In this document: positions 33,245 through 44,830 of the stretch, one piece after another
Numbering within the stretch: position 1 is the stretch's first letter
How the letters are laid out: each line of letters opens with the position of its first letter
Assembly (NCBI RefSeq): GCF_029784155.1
Contig: NC_073691.1
Coordinates: 66,036,839-66,100,838, forward strand
Reading direction: 5' to 3'
DNA from: Uranotaenia lowii
Lineage: Eukaryota > Arthropoda > Insecta > Diptera > Culicidae
Length of the DNA stretch: 64,000 nucleotides
Notes under the pieces: generated by a model
What the model was told of the DNA's origin: nothing
Database searches by the model: none
Seen by the model: the letters and a program-made list of their open reading frames with translations, nothing else
Made by a program: the position numbers and the translations under genes

Positions 33245-33510
33245 ATTGATCGGTAAAGATACTGATGTTAGAAATCTGCCTATAAGGTATGATTGAGTTC
33301 ACTGGTGGTTGTTACTATCTGAGTAACAAAATCAGATGAGTTTAGGATGATGTTTTTTATTGGATTAAATACAAAAAGTATTTAGTTAAGGAATTTAGCG
33401 GAGATACATTGATCGGTAAAAATACCGGTGTTATAATTCTGCCTAAATGGTGTGAATGAGCGCGCCGATTGTTGTTACTAACGGAGTGACAAAATCAGGT
33501 GATGTTAAGC
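33245..33510 (+). repeat. Internal direct duplication in element B
   Basis: Two diverged copies about 168 bp apart share TTGATCGGTAAA(G/A)ATAC, TCTGCCTA and GTTGTTACTA...GTAACAAAATCAG/GTGACAAAATCAG. It is noncoding. Confidence 0.6.
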
Positions 33511-33795
33511 AAACCCTACAAGAAAAGTATCCAACAATGAGTTGGAGTGATCAAGTGGAGATTGTCCATTATTGGGTTTATGGAAGAAGGAAGAAAACGT
33601 TGAGTGTGAGCTCTGATGAAGAGAGCGGGTAATCTACAGCATCCATGGGCGGAGGAGGTGTCAAAAAGCGAAAGTTTACTTCTCATAGGGGTGATCCTAA
33701 AAGAATTTGTATTTTTTTTTGTTGTTGTAAATAGTAGGTTAAAATTCAAAGTGTACATAGTTTAATAGAAAAAAAAATTAAGTTAAAATTTCACC

Positions 33796-33837
33796 TTACG
33801 AAAATTTGGTTTTGCTCCGAAAACCAAATTTTCGTAA
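33796..33837. repeat. Perfect 18-bp hairpin upstream of the 3' LTR
   Basis: TTACGAAAATTTGGTTTT (33796-33813), loop GCTCCG, then its exact complement (33820-33837). It lies 16 bp before the LTR, where a polypurine tract is normally expected. Confidence 0.9.
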
Positions 33838-33853
33838 AACAAGTCCGGTGCTA

Positions 33854-35748
33854 TGTAGCGGTCGCATCTTTAATTTTTTTCATTCTTCAAATATTTTTAC
33901 CATCGAATCGGATGCGCCTTTTAGTAGGCAACGACTTTGATCGATTCGATGCCTTCGTCGATGTTTGCATCGAAGGTTGAACGCTAGACTTATTTGCTTC
34001 ATGGCGGATCCAGTAAGTTACGCGATAAGCTTTTGAAAGAAGAAGCAAAACCCGAATCATCAGTCATGAGAACGAGCGACGATCTTAAATCGTCAGAACC
34101 CCGAAGTAATTCTAAAGACTTCGGGATTAACGTATTTCCGCTTGGGGTCAACGCCCGATATCATTTTCCCTGAACTGAGGAAACACACTGCCAATCACTT
34201 TGATCTGATAAGTGATCGCGTGTGGAAGTGGAATTAGTTCGCGAATCGTTTGAGTTTTACTCAAAGGTAGAAATGTGATGTAGTGTGGAAATAAGAAAAA
34301 TTTCTAACTTCTTTTATGTAGCCTCGTCTTTTAGGCTACATTTTGCGAGCTAGGGCCGAAATAGTTTGTGCGTGCAAGAAATAAGCTAGGTAAAGACGTG
34401 CGTTTACTTACCGTACCCGTGCATGTGCTAAATGCGTTGCCGAACAGGCCACATCTTTTATTTCGCCCGACAGCCACTTCGAAAAACCGCAGCCAATCAC
34501 CGCAGATCGCCGCAGCGGGTTTCCGTCACCTACAACCCGCCGGGTGCCCCGACAGTGCCGGTCGAATTCGCTGGAGTTCGGAAGAAGCACGCAGAAAAAC
34601 AACAGCAGGGCCCACATCAACCAACATCGTTCGCTGCTGTGTTCAATCGCCCACTCAGCACTTCAGTTCGTCGAGTGCAAAACGAAAACACCACCAGCAA
34701 CAACATAGGCTCCCGTCGGAGGTTGAGCCAGGCGACCGAGCTGGAAAACACAGGTTTGGTCAAACATAAACAACACTAGGTGAGTCGTTCTCAATCCTGC
34801 CTATTTCGCACTTTCACTTCACAGCGCCGTCCATGGCGGCCACGGCAGAAAAGCTGCATTAGAGTGGCTAACAAAAACACTTTTCCCGTAAAACGAAACC
34901 GAAAAACACTACCGAAACTTTCGAACGTTTTTAAACCGCACCGAATCGAAAACAGCACTGAAACGTACGTAAACATAAATGTTTCGGTCATAGATGACGA
35001 CCGAAACATAAACAAATTTTAGCTGTTCGGTACAGTAAGCGCTGAATTTTCGGAATCGTCAATTGGCCCAACGCACTGCACGGAGGTAGTAGAATGTAGA
35101 TAGAAATCGCACGCACTAGAAGAGAGAGTAGTCAGGAAAATTGTATATATATTGTAAGATCAAATGAATGAAATACTTATTGAAACTGTAATTACTTACC
35201 TAAAATGTTTATCACTTACCTGAATAATGAATAGTACCTAAAATGCATTAAATTGAATTATTTGTACCCAACCATGCATTGTTGAATACAGTATCCAATT
35301 GGAGTTAATATAGTCAAATGATTATAAATCTCGCCAAAGAGTTTTGAATTCTATTATTTCTATATTCCATCACAGCGCGTTCCGTGTTCGAGATTGAAAT
35401 TTGAATGTTTCTAGATTTTTGCCCTTCCACGACCGTTTGCTTGTTGGTGATGGGAGTTTGGTAGTCCAATGATGAGATTGTCAGGCATGGGTGGTATCGT
35501 ACCGAATGATGTTAGGATTATTCTCTAGGTACTAAGAATTTTTGAAAGTGTGTCCGAGATTTTCTCGAGTTTTATTGGCTTGCTGATACGGAAGTCAACC
35601 TTTTTCCGATCCTTCAGCATATCGTATAATATTTACTGGACTCGCCCTGAAGTGAGTCTCAGCCGGGCAATTCAATCGTGGTGTGCTGTCCCTTATAGGG
35701 TGGCGCTTAAGCAGCATGCTTGCTTCGGGTCGTTCAAGGTTGACTACA
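33854..35748 (+). repeat. 3' LTR of element B, 1895 bp
   Basis: Matches the 5' LTR from TGTAGCGG to GACTACA. By eye about seven single-base differences plus a 13-bp insertion (CCAATCACCGCAG, near 34493) that duplicates an adjoining CACCGCAG-like word. The next six bases, AATTGG, are also shared with the sequence after the 5' LTR. Confidence 0.9.
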
Positions 35749-36053
35749 AATTGGTGGTGCATCGGCCTTTTAAGAAACCACAGTTTGCATGGAATGTGCA
35801 CTGTGACATAGAATTATAAAATCATGTTCGATACCATTTTCGTTTATGTGTGAATCATTATTGTAGAAGAATAACAATTTAATATACTATGAAATCAAAG
35901 CTAAAGAGAGTTGGTAACGTTTAATACAAGCAAGTACCTTGAATGAAATCTTTACGGCAATAAGACAATGATAATGTTTTCAAGTCATTTTTTATCATCT
36001 GGCAATTGATCTAAATTGCAAACAAATACTGTGTGTCAAAAGAGTCGGCAATA
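35749..36053 (+). repeat. LTR fragment of Ty3/gypsy element C
   Basis: About 300 bp of AT-rich DNA ending GTCGGCAATA, directly before a tRNA-Lys primer site. Its last bases (GGCAATA) match the end of the element A LTR. The 5' part of this LTR is absent, cut at the element B boundary. Confidence 0.5.
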
Positions 36054-36054
36054 T

Positions 36055-36066
36055 TGGCGCCCAACG
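36055..36066 (+). promoter_or_regulatory. Primer-binding site of element C, tRNA-Lys
   Basis: TGGCGCCCAACG followed by AAAAAA, the same 12-nt match as in element B. Confidence 0.75.
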
Positions 36067-36161
36067 AAAAAATCCGCGTTTTTTGAAATTTCGATTTAGT
36101 CTGGCGAGGTCTGTCACAGTGAAAAATTTATTTTGTGTTTACGTGATCGATAAATTGAAAA

Positions 36162-37348
36162 ATGGACATTAACCATTTAGAGGATGAAGAGCTAATCTTC
36201 GAATTAAGCTTGCGAGGAGTCAAGCAGAGTCCAACTATGGATCGTAAACTGAAACTTAAAACGTTGAAGGAGTTATTGGACAAGGAAGCAAAGGATAAGA
36301 ACATCCCTTCAAACTCAACAAACGTGGCGAGTGATGTTGACAATATTTATCAGTGCCAAGCCAGGATTTCACCAATCATCCACCTGGTTGAAGCTGCAAT
36401 ACGACAAAATTCAGTGCCAGTTCTGAAGAGATACCAGTCTAGATTGCTGCATTATCGTTTTAGACTATCACTCATCCAGGACCCTCTTATCACTTCCAAT
36501 GCTAACAAAACCATCTCCAAACTTGAGGCAGCGTTGTCGAAAATCGAAGAGTGCCTTCGAAGTTCTGCAACAGCTACCGAAGGGACGACAGGCAATCATG
36601 ATATACTACCTACTGACAAAGAAACATAGGACAGGCTGAAGAACTCCTATCTGCAATCCAGTATCAAGGAAGTCCTTCAACAACACGTACTCATCGGTCA
36701 ACAACACAACGACGAGAGGGAACAACAGCAGCGACAGGAACAGCAACAAGTAAAGGAAAGGTATTAACAAGAACAGCTACGTACAGAGCTGAATATTCAG
36801 GAACAACTCTATCAGCTTCAGCAACAGCGGGAGCAATTGAAGTGGGAGCAACAACAGTTCGAACAACAAAAGCAAGAGCAGCAGCGAAATTTCGAATCGC
36901 AGCCACAGCAACAAAGGACCTCACCTTATTCGCTAGGACATCTGGCACCTCCGGACCAAACAAGGCAAGTTCAGTATCAAGACATTATCCGACAACAACA
37001 AATTCAAGTTCAGCAATTTGCTCAGATTCAAGAATAATACGAGCACCTTCAAAGGACTTTGAACGAGGAAAGGGCTAAGCGACATCACCTTGAACAACAG
37101 TTTTCTCAACAGCAACAACAGAATTACTTTTCAGAACAAGTGCGTAGAAATCATAGGGTATCGGATGTCGAACTAATAGGAAATGGATCAACCTTGCCAT
37201 CGTTGAACATCGGCATGCAACAAAACAGGGGTGAAGATAACCACAGCTACCACAGGTTTTCACAGCCGCTTCATCGTTGGAAGATAGAAGAATATGGTGG
37301 GGAAAATGATATTAGGAAGTTAGGAGAGTTCCTCAACCAAGTGAATGA
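36162..37348 (+). pseudogene. Element C gag, three in-frame stops, truncated
   Basis: Starts MDINHLEDEELIFELSLRGV, related to the element B Gag N-terminus (L-x-D/E-E, ELL/LSLRG). One reading frame runs from 36162 to about 37348 but contains TAG at 36627-36629 and two TAA codons (near 36764 and 37036); there are no frameshifts. The middle is a Gln-rich coiled-coil stretch (REQQQRQEQQQ, EQQQFEQQKQEQQ). The end (HRWKIEEYGGENDIRKLGEF) is the beginning of the capsid-like domain. It then breaks at the 17-bp remnant of the element A LTR, so capsid, zinc knuckles and all of pol are missing. Confidence 0.75.
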
Positions 37349-37365
37349 AGCTCCGTAAGGCAATA
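37349..37365 (+). repeat. 17-bp remnant of an element A-type LTR end
   Basis: AGCTCCGTAAGGCAATA is identical to the last 17 bp of the LTR at 23356-23372. After it the sequence diverges (ACCCTAACGG instead of the primer site), as expected for the outer edge of a right LTR. Confidence 0.5.
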
Positions 37366-37564
37366 ACCCTAACGGAAACTGTTCCTGGAGGTGACCCCAG
37401 TTAATCCCCTGTTCTTTCATATATTAAGATTTGAATTAACAGTTGAGTAGCCGCGACGATTACGGCCCCCCTCTTACTATCCCAAAGTTAGGAAAAATAC
37501 TCCCGACACATAAAAACTTTATAAGTAAAATGCCTTAATAAATCCATTTGTAAATTAAGAACAA

Positions 37565-38060
37565 TAAAGCCGCCATCTTGGATTTCAAGATAGCGAAATT
37601 GACTTCTACTCGTTAATCCCTTTTAAAAAATACCAATTTTGTTGGGGTTTCATGCGATTTGAAGTCAATTACAACATTTTAAAGTTCAGCGGAAGCCGCC
37701 GTCTTGAATTTTAAAATGGCGTCAGAAAACGAAATTCGACTTCTACCGGCCGGTCTCTTTCAACTTGTTTTATGCGATTTTCAGTCATTTACAGTATTTT
37801 CAAGTTGAATGATTGCCGCCATCTTGGAATTTAAGATGGCGACGGACAGCGAAATTCGACTTCTACTCGTTTATCACTTTCATCTTATAACCATTTTGTG
37901 TAGATATCATATTTTCAGTAATTTACAGCTTTGAAAATAAAAGCGGAAACTGCCATCTTGGATAAATGATGGCGTCAAGCAACAAATTTTTTTCTTACTA
38001 TTTTGGCCCTTCCACTCAATACTCTTACTGTAGAAATATTCATTCCTCTTCCAGTAATTT
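37565..38060 (-). repeat. Minisatellite, reverse orientation, right part
   Basis: Three to four units (AGCCGCCATCTTGGATTTCA, GTCGAATTTCG in reverse) in the same orientation as 21540-22195. It is most simply the other half of that arm, pushed 15 kb away by the LTR elements. Confidence 0.75.
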
Positions 38061-39411
38061 GAAGTATTCAAAGATTTTTATATTTTTTTTTCGTTTTAAC
38101 TCAAAACCAACACACATAACTTATCAAAAATGAGTAAAAATGGGAATTAAAATTCAAATATGTGCTATCTAATCTGAGCGTGTCCTGTTTTGACGTATTG
38201 ATCGTGAACTGTCACTAAGTTTTATGGCAGTTTACTAGCCATGCCAAGAAAGCTTGGAGCAAACTTCTAAGTTTGTGTTTCGTCATAGTTTAAACAGAAC
38301 ATTAATAACTCTTTCAAAACAACTAAAACAGTATGTTTTATCTGAAAACATATGGTCAATTAGAGAATAAAAGCATTTTGCATGACCATAATTGAACTGT
38401 CATAAAACGAAGAAAATTCAAAAGAAAATGCCACAATAGAACCATAATTAAACATCCAAATGCTAGTTAGCTTAATCTGTGTTACTTGAGATATCCTATC
38501 ACAAGACGAAATAGGATGAACAAAATCAACCAGCAAGGATATTGTCGCATGATGTGCCGAACGTTGAGTGTATGTGAACAGGCATTAGAAAAAAAATCCC
38601 AGTTACACGGATAACGTAATCTATAAAACTGTGATTTAATTAGAAGATAACTCATTAAAACTCTGTGCTAAATTCAGTTGAGTTGTAAAATTCATTGTTT
38701 TTTCCCAACTTGCATGTTCACAAGAGAGTCCGAAAGTTAATGTTAGCATTAACTGAATCGATCGGTGAAGTTCTACCCGCTCTAATCTCGTTATTAGATA
38801 AAAGAAACTTTTCAATCATTCAAGCGATTCACAATTAATCATATTTATGAGAGAAACATATCAATGAATATCTGAGTACTTTGGTTTCGTTTCACTCACT
38901 TTCTATGCAAGGTTTAATTCTTTGACTCGCTCTCAAGACATAATGAATTGATCAGGTTAAACATCAGTGTGGTAATTTTTCCTAATTGATTTACAACAAG
39001 CTTTTTTCTTAATCTATTATTTTGTATACAAATCAAATATCTAAGTGTATCCGCATTTTTCTCATTCCAAGGGACATTCTAAGTTAGGACTCGCTTTTTA
39101 ATTTCAAGCTGTTCTATTAAAACGCTCACGCTTTTTTTTTCAATTTCATGGTCAATCTTATTCATATTTGTATTTATCTCGATTTGTTTTTGCGGTTCAA
39201 TCCCGATTTTACGGTAAGGAAAATACCTATACAAATTCAAGTTGTTCTGTCGATTTACCTTACGATTTCTTCTAATTCCAATCTTTTAGAACAATATGTT
39301 TGAATTGGATTCTTTAAAATCCAGCTACCTTCTCAAATGTTTTTTTTTTCTTCAGCTGTCCTCTCAATTCACTTGGAACTCAATACATTGTATCAAAGTA
39401 GCATTACAACC
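38061..39411. other. No gene seen
   Basis: AT-rich DNA. A single TCAGCTGTCCTCTCAATTC near 39353 matches the minisatellite at 44.5 kb. There is no credible coding frame. Confidence 0.6.
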
Positions 39412-40611
39412 CTACCCAGCTATATTTTAAATTCATTTTCCGCTTCGCAGCGAAATAAATCCGGAGCGCAACTGCGAAACTACAGTTGAAACAAAATTGT
39501 CGCGTTAGCCACCGGGGTGAACGCGACCTTCGAGTGATTTCCTTGTGATTCGTCCAAAAGCTCCGAAAGCGGAAGAAACGCCCCTCGGACATCGTACCAG
39601 AGCACGATGCCCGAAGGGTGCATACATGGGATGGGATTCGGATCCGAGCTGCGCTGTAACAGTTTTTCGTCGTTTTTTTTCTTTACTTTTCTGCAGAGCC
39701 CATTGAAAATCATTTGAATCGTTTGAATTAAATTATAAATAAATTTGGAAAAATTTTCTAATTGATTTTGAAGAAGAATTAGATTTAAAAATTAAACTTT
39801 TGAAATTTTAAACAGAGTGATTTTTTAAAGATATTTTCTAGAGATATTTTTTAAAACATTTTTAAAATAATGGAGATAATTGTACTTCAACGACATTCAA
39901 CTATGGAAAAAGAGGAATCAAAATTTCAATAAATTAATGTTAATAAAATAAAAAGTTTATCAGAAAAATTTGTTTGATTTGTCATTTTTGAAATTTCGCT
40001 ATAGTATTTTTACAGAAAGAATTGAATTCATCATTCTTATTCTCATATACATTTATTGAAGAAGGGCTTTTCAAAGCAATGAGAAAAATTAAATACAATC
40101 GATAAGTGAATATGATCAATACCGGGACATAAAAGAAGGACTTTCGGATTTAATATGAATGACATTATGAAATTTTGCAGATTCATTGTAGAAACTGCAT
40201 TTATTTAAACCATTTTTTTTTATGAAAAATTGAAACATATACAAAAAAAATGAATAGATTTTTCATGTAATATGTTGAAAATAATTCCTGTCAATATTCA
40301 ATTCATCTGAAAATGGACAAAAATTGATAAAAAGTATAAATATAAAAAATTACATCTCAACATTTATCAAAAATGAAAATCGCAAAAACAAAGTCAATCC
40401 AGTGATGTGACTGCATACAATACAAAAAATTATTTAAGAAATTCAAATTCTGATTCAGATGGATTTCAGTTTCAATATTCACCATTTAAACTTAGATTCA
40501 AATTTAGATTTCCGTTTCAGATGGAATTCAGATTTAATATTCAAAATTCAAACAAAGATTCAGATTTAAGATTTAGATTTGAAATTCTAATTTAAGGTTA
40601 AGATTCTGGGT

Positions 40612-40975
40612 TTCAGATTCAAATTTCTGATTCAGATTTCAAATTTCAGATTCAGATTTCAGATTCAGATTTCAAATTCAGATTTCAGATTCAGATTTCA
40701 GATTCAGATTTCAGATTCAGATTTCAGATTCAGATTTCAGATTCAGATTTCAGATTCAGATTTCAGATTCAGATTTCAGATTCAGATTTCAGATTCAGAT
40801 TTCAGATTCAGATTTCAGATTCAGATTTCAGATTCAGATTTCAGATTCAGATTTCAGATTCAGATTTCAGATTCAGATTTCAGATTCAGATTTCAGAATT
40901 CAGATTCAGAATTCAGATTCAGAATTCAGATTCAGATTTCAGATTCAGATTTCAGATTTCAGATAGAGATTTCAG
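40612..40975 (+). repeat. 13-bp satellite array 3, with degenerate edges
   Basis: About 20 clean CAGATTTCAGATT units at 40660-40895, then an 8+6 variant (CAGAATTCAGATT) near 40895-40930. Degenerate AGATTT/TTCAAATT words extend from about 40440 to 41260. The orientation is the same as in arrays 1 and 2. Confidence 0.9.
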
Positions 40976-42598
40976 ATTCAGTTTCAATTTTATTTATTTA
41001 GATTTCAGGTTAAGATTTGAGATTCGCATTTCACAATCAACAAAATTTAAAAAAAAAACAAATCTTATAGTCAGATTTCATATTCACAATCCATATTTCA
41101 CATTCAGATTTCAGATTCAAATGTAAAATCCTATTTTCAGATTCAGATTCAGATTTTAGTTTGCAGATTTGAGATTCAGATTTCAGATTGTATATTCAGA
41201 ATTCGGATTTGATTTCTGATTCAGATTTGAAATTTCGATTCAGATTTCTTTCAGATTTCACAAAAATTATTATGTGACTTTCAAATCCGAATTGATAAGT
41301 TCATACTTCCAAATACAACTATATTTTCATTTAAATTGCGAATCAAAGTTTTATAGTTTGCATCATGAAATGTAAAATTAAGAGTTAAAATGCAAAAACA
41401 GTTATTAACAGTATGGAATCCAGATCATGGTATTTTGGGATAAGAATCTGGATTCAGAAATTACTTTTCATAAGACTCAAATTTCGGAATCTCAATTAGA
41501 TGTTTGATTTTTCAGGATTTGATTTGGTGATTCGGAATATCGTTTCGTCAGAAGCAATTTTTTTTTATTTTTTTGGATTAAAATTCAGATTAAGTTATCG
41601 GGTATCATTTTAGAAATAATAATTGAGATTTTTGTTGAATTCGATAAATTGAACGGATCAATCTAGAATGCTGAAAAGCCAAAACTGATTTTAATTTGCA
41701 GGAGAAAAGGATAACAGAATAAAATTGACAGCTTTTAATTATTGATTTTCGGAGAGGCAACATTGAGCCTCGGCTGCGATCACATCTCCGAGATAAGAAA
41801 ATGTAAAAATGAATATAACTAATGAAAAAAATAAATTAATACTTTAAAATATTTGATTTCGTTCAATTTTTGGATTCTATAATCCAAATTAAAGAATCAA
41901 AACATGTTATTTGAATATCATAATTCAAATTTTGTTGGTGTTTTACGAAATTGTTCATTGGAAGATAATTAAATTTTTTGTATTTCAAAATTTAATTGCA
42001 TGATACTGCTGATTTTTAACTATTGCTTCATTTTTTTTGATTATGTATTGTTTATTGGTTATTCAGACCATTAAATACAAAAATTGGAATTTACGCTCCA
42101 GATTTCCATCTTAAATGATACCCCGAAGTGCTTACATGGGTACCAATTTGATAGTTTCAAAAATCAACTCTCATAAATCATAACCAGTGTTTTATGAATT
42201 TATGAAATTTTGTTTGATCTTAAAAACTCTAATTTCAGAATTCAATTTTAAATTCAAAACATGTTATTTAATTTACAATATAATAATTAAGGTTTTTGTT
42301 TACTTACATTCATAATCCACTCTTCGTTCTTTTCAAATTCTTCACTTCATCACAAATCACTTCATCACATAAGTAAAGCTTATGAACATTGATACATGAA
42401 ACAATAGTCAATTCCACATACGCGAGACGCTATAGAAAAACTACCGCCATGTCCGCACAGCATAGAATCACGGGTGAAACTGAATGTCTTCGCAAGCAAT
42501 ATCAACAAAACCAGCCGCCACGTTACTGAACCAAGTTAACGGACCATGAGCCAACACATTGAAAAGCAATTGCGTACATTCGAAACAAACAAAAAATT

Positions 42599-42918
42599 TT
42601 AAGCTGTGTGGGTGCGTGAAGTTGGACTTCTACAGAAAAAAGACCGAAAATATTCTAAGTTCGGAATCTCAAAGCCGCTGCGCCTCCGGAAAATCATCCA
42701 TTCATTCATTTGGAGGCGCAATCGATGGACGGGAATGAATTGTTTCTTTCTGGGTAGCTGTCCAGCAAGAAAAAATCCATTCCCGTTCATCGATTCAGCC
42801 TCCAAATGAATAAATGAGTGATTTTCCGTAGGCGCACCTGCTTTGAGATTCCGAACTTAGAATATTTTTGGTCTATTTTGTGTCGAGGTCCCTCTTCACG
42901 CACCAACACAGTTTTGAA
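42599..42918. mobile_element. Hairpin (foldback) MITE of about 320 bp
   Basis: The left half (GTGCGTGAAG, GAAAATATTCTAAGTTCGGA, CGCCTCCGGAAAATCA, TCATTTGGAGGC) is repeated in reverse complement in the right half, meeting near 42755. Ends are AGCTGTGTGGGTGCGTGAAG and, in complement, AACTGTGTTGGTGCGTGAAG. Nearly the whole element is one imperfect palindrome, and it is nested in the larger foldback. Confidence 0.8.
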
Positions 42919-43575
42919 ATTCATGTTTCCTTTGGTTCGACGCATTTGCTTTTGAATGTGTTGGCACTGGGCGACCAGCTTGTTCAACGCTGGTTGTTAT
43001 TGTTGATATTGTTCAGTTTCATTCGAGCAACGGATCCGGGCGGACGTGGCGAGTGCACGTCAATGTTTTCTATAACGAAATTAAATGTTGAAGTAGTTTT
43101 TCGGTTGTGAAAGTGATTAGTGAAATCAAAATTCAAAAAGAAATGATTGTATTGATCGAATGGTTGTGTTTTTGCTATGGTTACATTTACTTTACTTCAA
43201 CTCCCCCAATAATAATTCCCATCGACAAACCAACAAATCATCGTAACCACTCGCGCACATGACGCGCATCGAATTTTGAACATTCACATACAAATCATGT
43301 GCTGGTAAATGGAATGAAACGGACGCGCATCAGGAAGGGAAAAGCCGAAGATCCCATCCCATGTATGCACACACTTCGGGCATCGCACGATGTCCGAGGG
43401 GCGTTTCTTCCGCTTTCGGAGCTTTCGGATGAATCACAAGACACTCACTCAAAGGTCGCGTTCACTTTCGGCGACTCCGGCTGCAATTTTGTTTCAACTG
43501 TAGTTTCGCAGTTGCGCTCCGGATTTATTTCGCTGCGAAGCGGAAAATTCATCTAAAAAATCACTGGGTGTTCTT

Positions 43576-44539
43576 TTAACCCGCTTGGTTACTATTTTTA
43601 TGAGACTCCAAAGCTGATTAATCGAACTTGTAATTTCAAGTTGTCTTGTTAACTGTCTTGGAATTCATATAATCCGTAACATATATCTTTCATATCTCAC
43701 AAGGTTACTGATCTTCGTTCAGAATGATTTTTTTACCCACATCCTAGTCACCAACGATTTTACTCCACAACATAGAAAGTTTATTTTCTTCACAAACGAC
43801 AGTTTTCAGCATCGAACGAGGAAATCCTTTAGTTTGTTTTTCTTCCCCTCTTTAGTGATCAGTTATTTTCTGAGTTACTATCGGTAACCATCAAACAATC
43901 ATCATTCGCTACCAATGAACACATTGCAAGTGGACGGCGTCGAATTATTCGACATCTCGATTCGCTGACGATCATGCTTCGCCGCAAACGCTTCATGAAG
44001 CAAAGCGATTTAATTCGAGGAACGCAAGAGGTGCCCAAAAACCAAATCTATGGCAATATTGGCTTATTTTCCTCTCAAGTAATGTAAATTATTTATCAAA
44101 TATGAGTCTTAGTCCTTACCCCGGGAATTGATCCCTAGTAGCATTCTTCCATAAAGGTCTGAATCTGGGCATGAATCAACAACATCGTCATCAAATCGCG
44201 TCGAATCAACTCGCTTACGAATTGATTCTGTTGCGAAGTGAATGACTGCTGGAGTAAACAATGACTGAAAATCGGGAGGAGAAAATCAAAATCAAAATCA
44301 TCGTACATAGTTCACTAAGACGGCGCTTTTCTGTTGCATGTTTAGATTCGTTCGCGAGTATTGAAAAACAGCGTCGTTACTGTGGTTGCGTCGGTTATGA
44401 TTGTAAATTTTGAGGCAAACGAAGCGAATATCAGTAACCTTGATATCTCAAGCGTTCCTCTCAATATGATTGATAATTCTTGTAAATACGCTTAAACTGC
44501 CTTTTACACTCGCCTTATAATTTTCGCTTAGGCTTAGGC
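43576..44539. other. No gene seen
   Basis: Unique-looking AT-rich DNA between the foldback and the pyrimidine-rich minisatellite. No coding frame of note. Confidence 0.55.
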
Positions 44540-44830
44540 ACTCAGCCTGTCTTCTCAAGTCACCCATAAGTTTTTTAGCTGTCCTCACTTGATGTTCTCT
44601 TCAATACACCCAGGCTGTCCTCTCAACATGCCTTTGATATTCAAGCTGTCCTCTCACCTTGCTTGATATTGTTATCAATACTCAGGCTGTCCTCTCAACT
44701 CGCCTTTGGATTTTCAAGCTGTCCTCTCAACTCGCTTGATATCCATGTCAATGCGTTCAGGCAGTCCTCTCAACTCGGCTATGGATTCCAAGCTGTCCTC
44801 TCAACTCGCTTGAAATTCTAAATACCATAA
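44540..44830 (+). repeat. CTGTCCTCTCAACTCGC minisatellite
   Basis: Eight or nine imperfect copies of (A/C)AGGCTGTCCTCTCAACTCGC, alternating with two spacer types (CTTTGGATTTTCA and TTGATATCCATGTCAATG), so the compound unit is about 75 bp. Confidence 0.8.

Larger units (their letters stand above)
31104..33853 (+). other. Element B 3' noncoding region
   Basis: The first 75 nt encode the displaced C-terminus of pol in another frame. The remainder has only short unrelated frames, no signal peptide or transmembrane segment, and no envelope motif. It holds a tandem duplication (about 33245-33350 and 33413-33510) and a strong hairpin (33796-33837) just before the LTR. Confidence 0.7.
23399..35748 (+). 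mobile_element. Ty3/gypsy LTR retrotransposon B, near-intact
   Basis: A 12.35-kb element: 5' LTR, tRNA-Lys primer site, gag, pol in the -1 frame (protease, RT, RNase H, integrase), about 2.7 kb of noncoding 3' region and 3' LTR. The two LTRs differ by roughly seven substitutions and one 13-bp indel, so insertion was recent. No envelope-like frame follows pol. Clean target-site duplications are not seen: the left flank ends GTTGTTT and the right flank begins AATTGG, suggesting rearrangement at one side. No polypurine tract adjoins the 3' LTR. Confidence 0.9.
39412..43575. mobile_element. Large foldback element with roughly 210-bp inverted arms
   Basis: The left arm (about 39412-39650: TTTTCCGCTTCGCAGCGAAA, AAATCCGGAGCGCAACTGCG, CGCCCCTCGGACATCG, GCATACATGGGATGGGAT) reappears in reverse complement at about 43345-43575, with small indels. 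Outer ends read CTACCCAGCTATATTTTAAA and, in complement, CACCCAGTGATTTTTTAGA. The 3.7-kb interior has no transposase; it contains a decaying 13-bp satellite tract and a smaller hairpin element. A target duplication was not identified. Confidence 0.75.
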
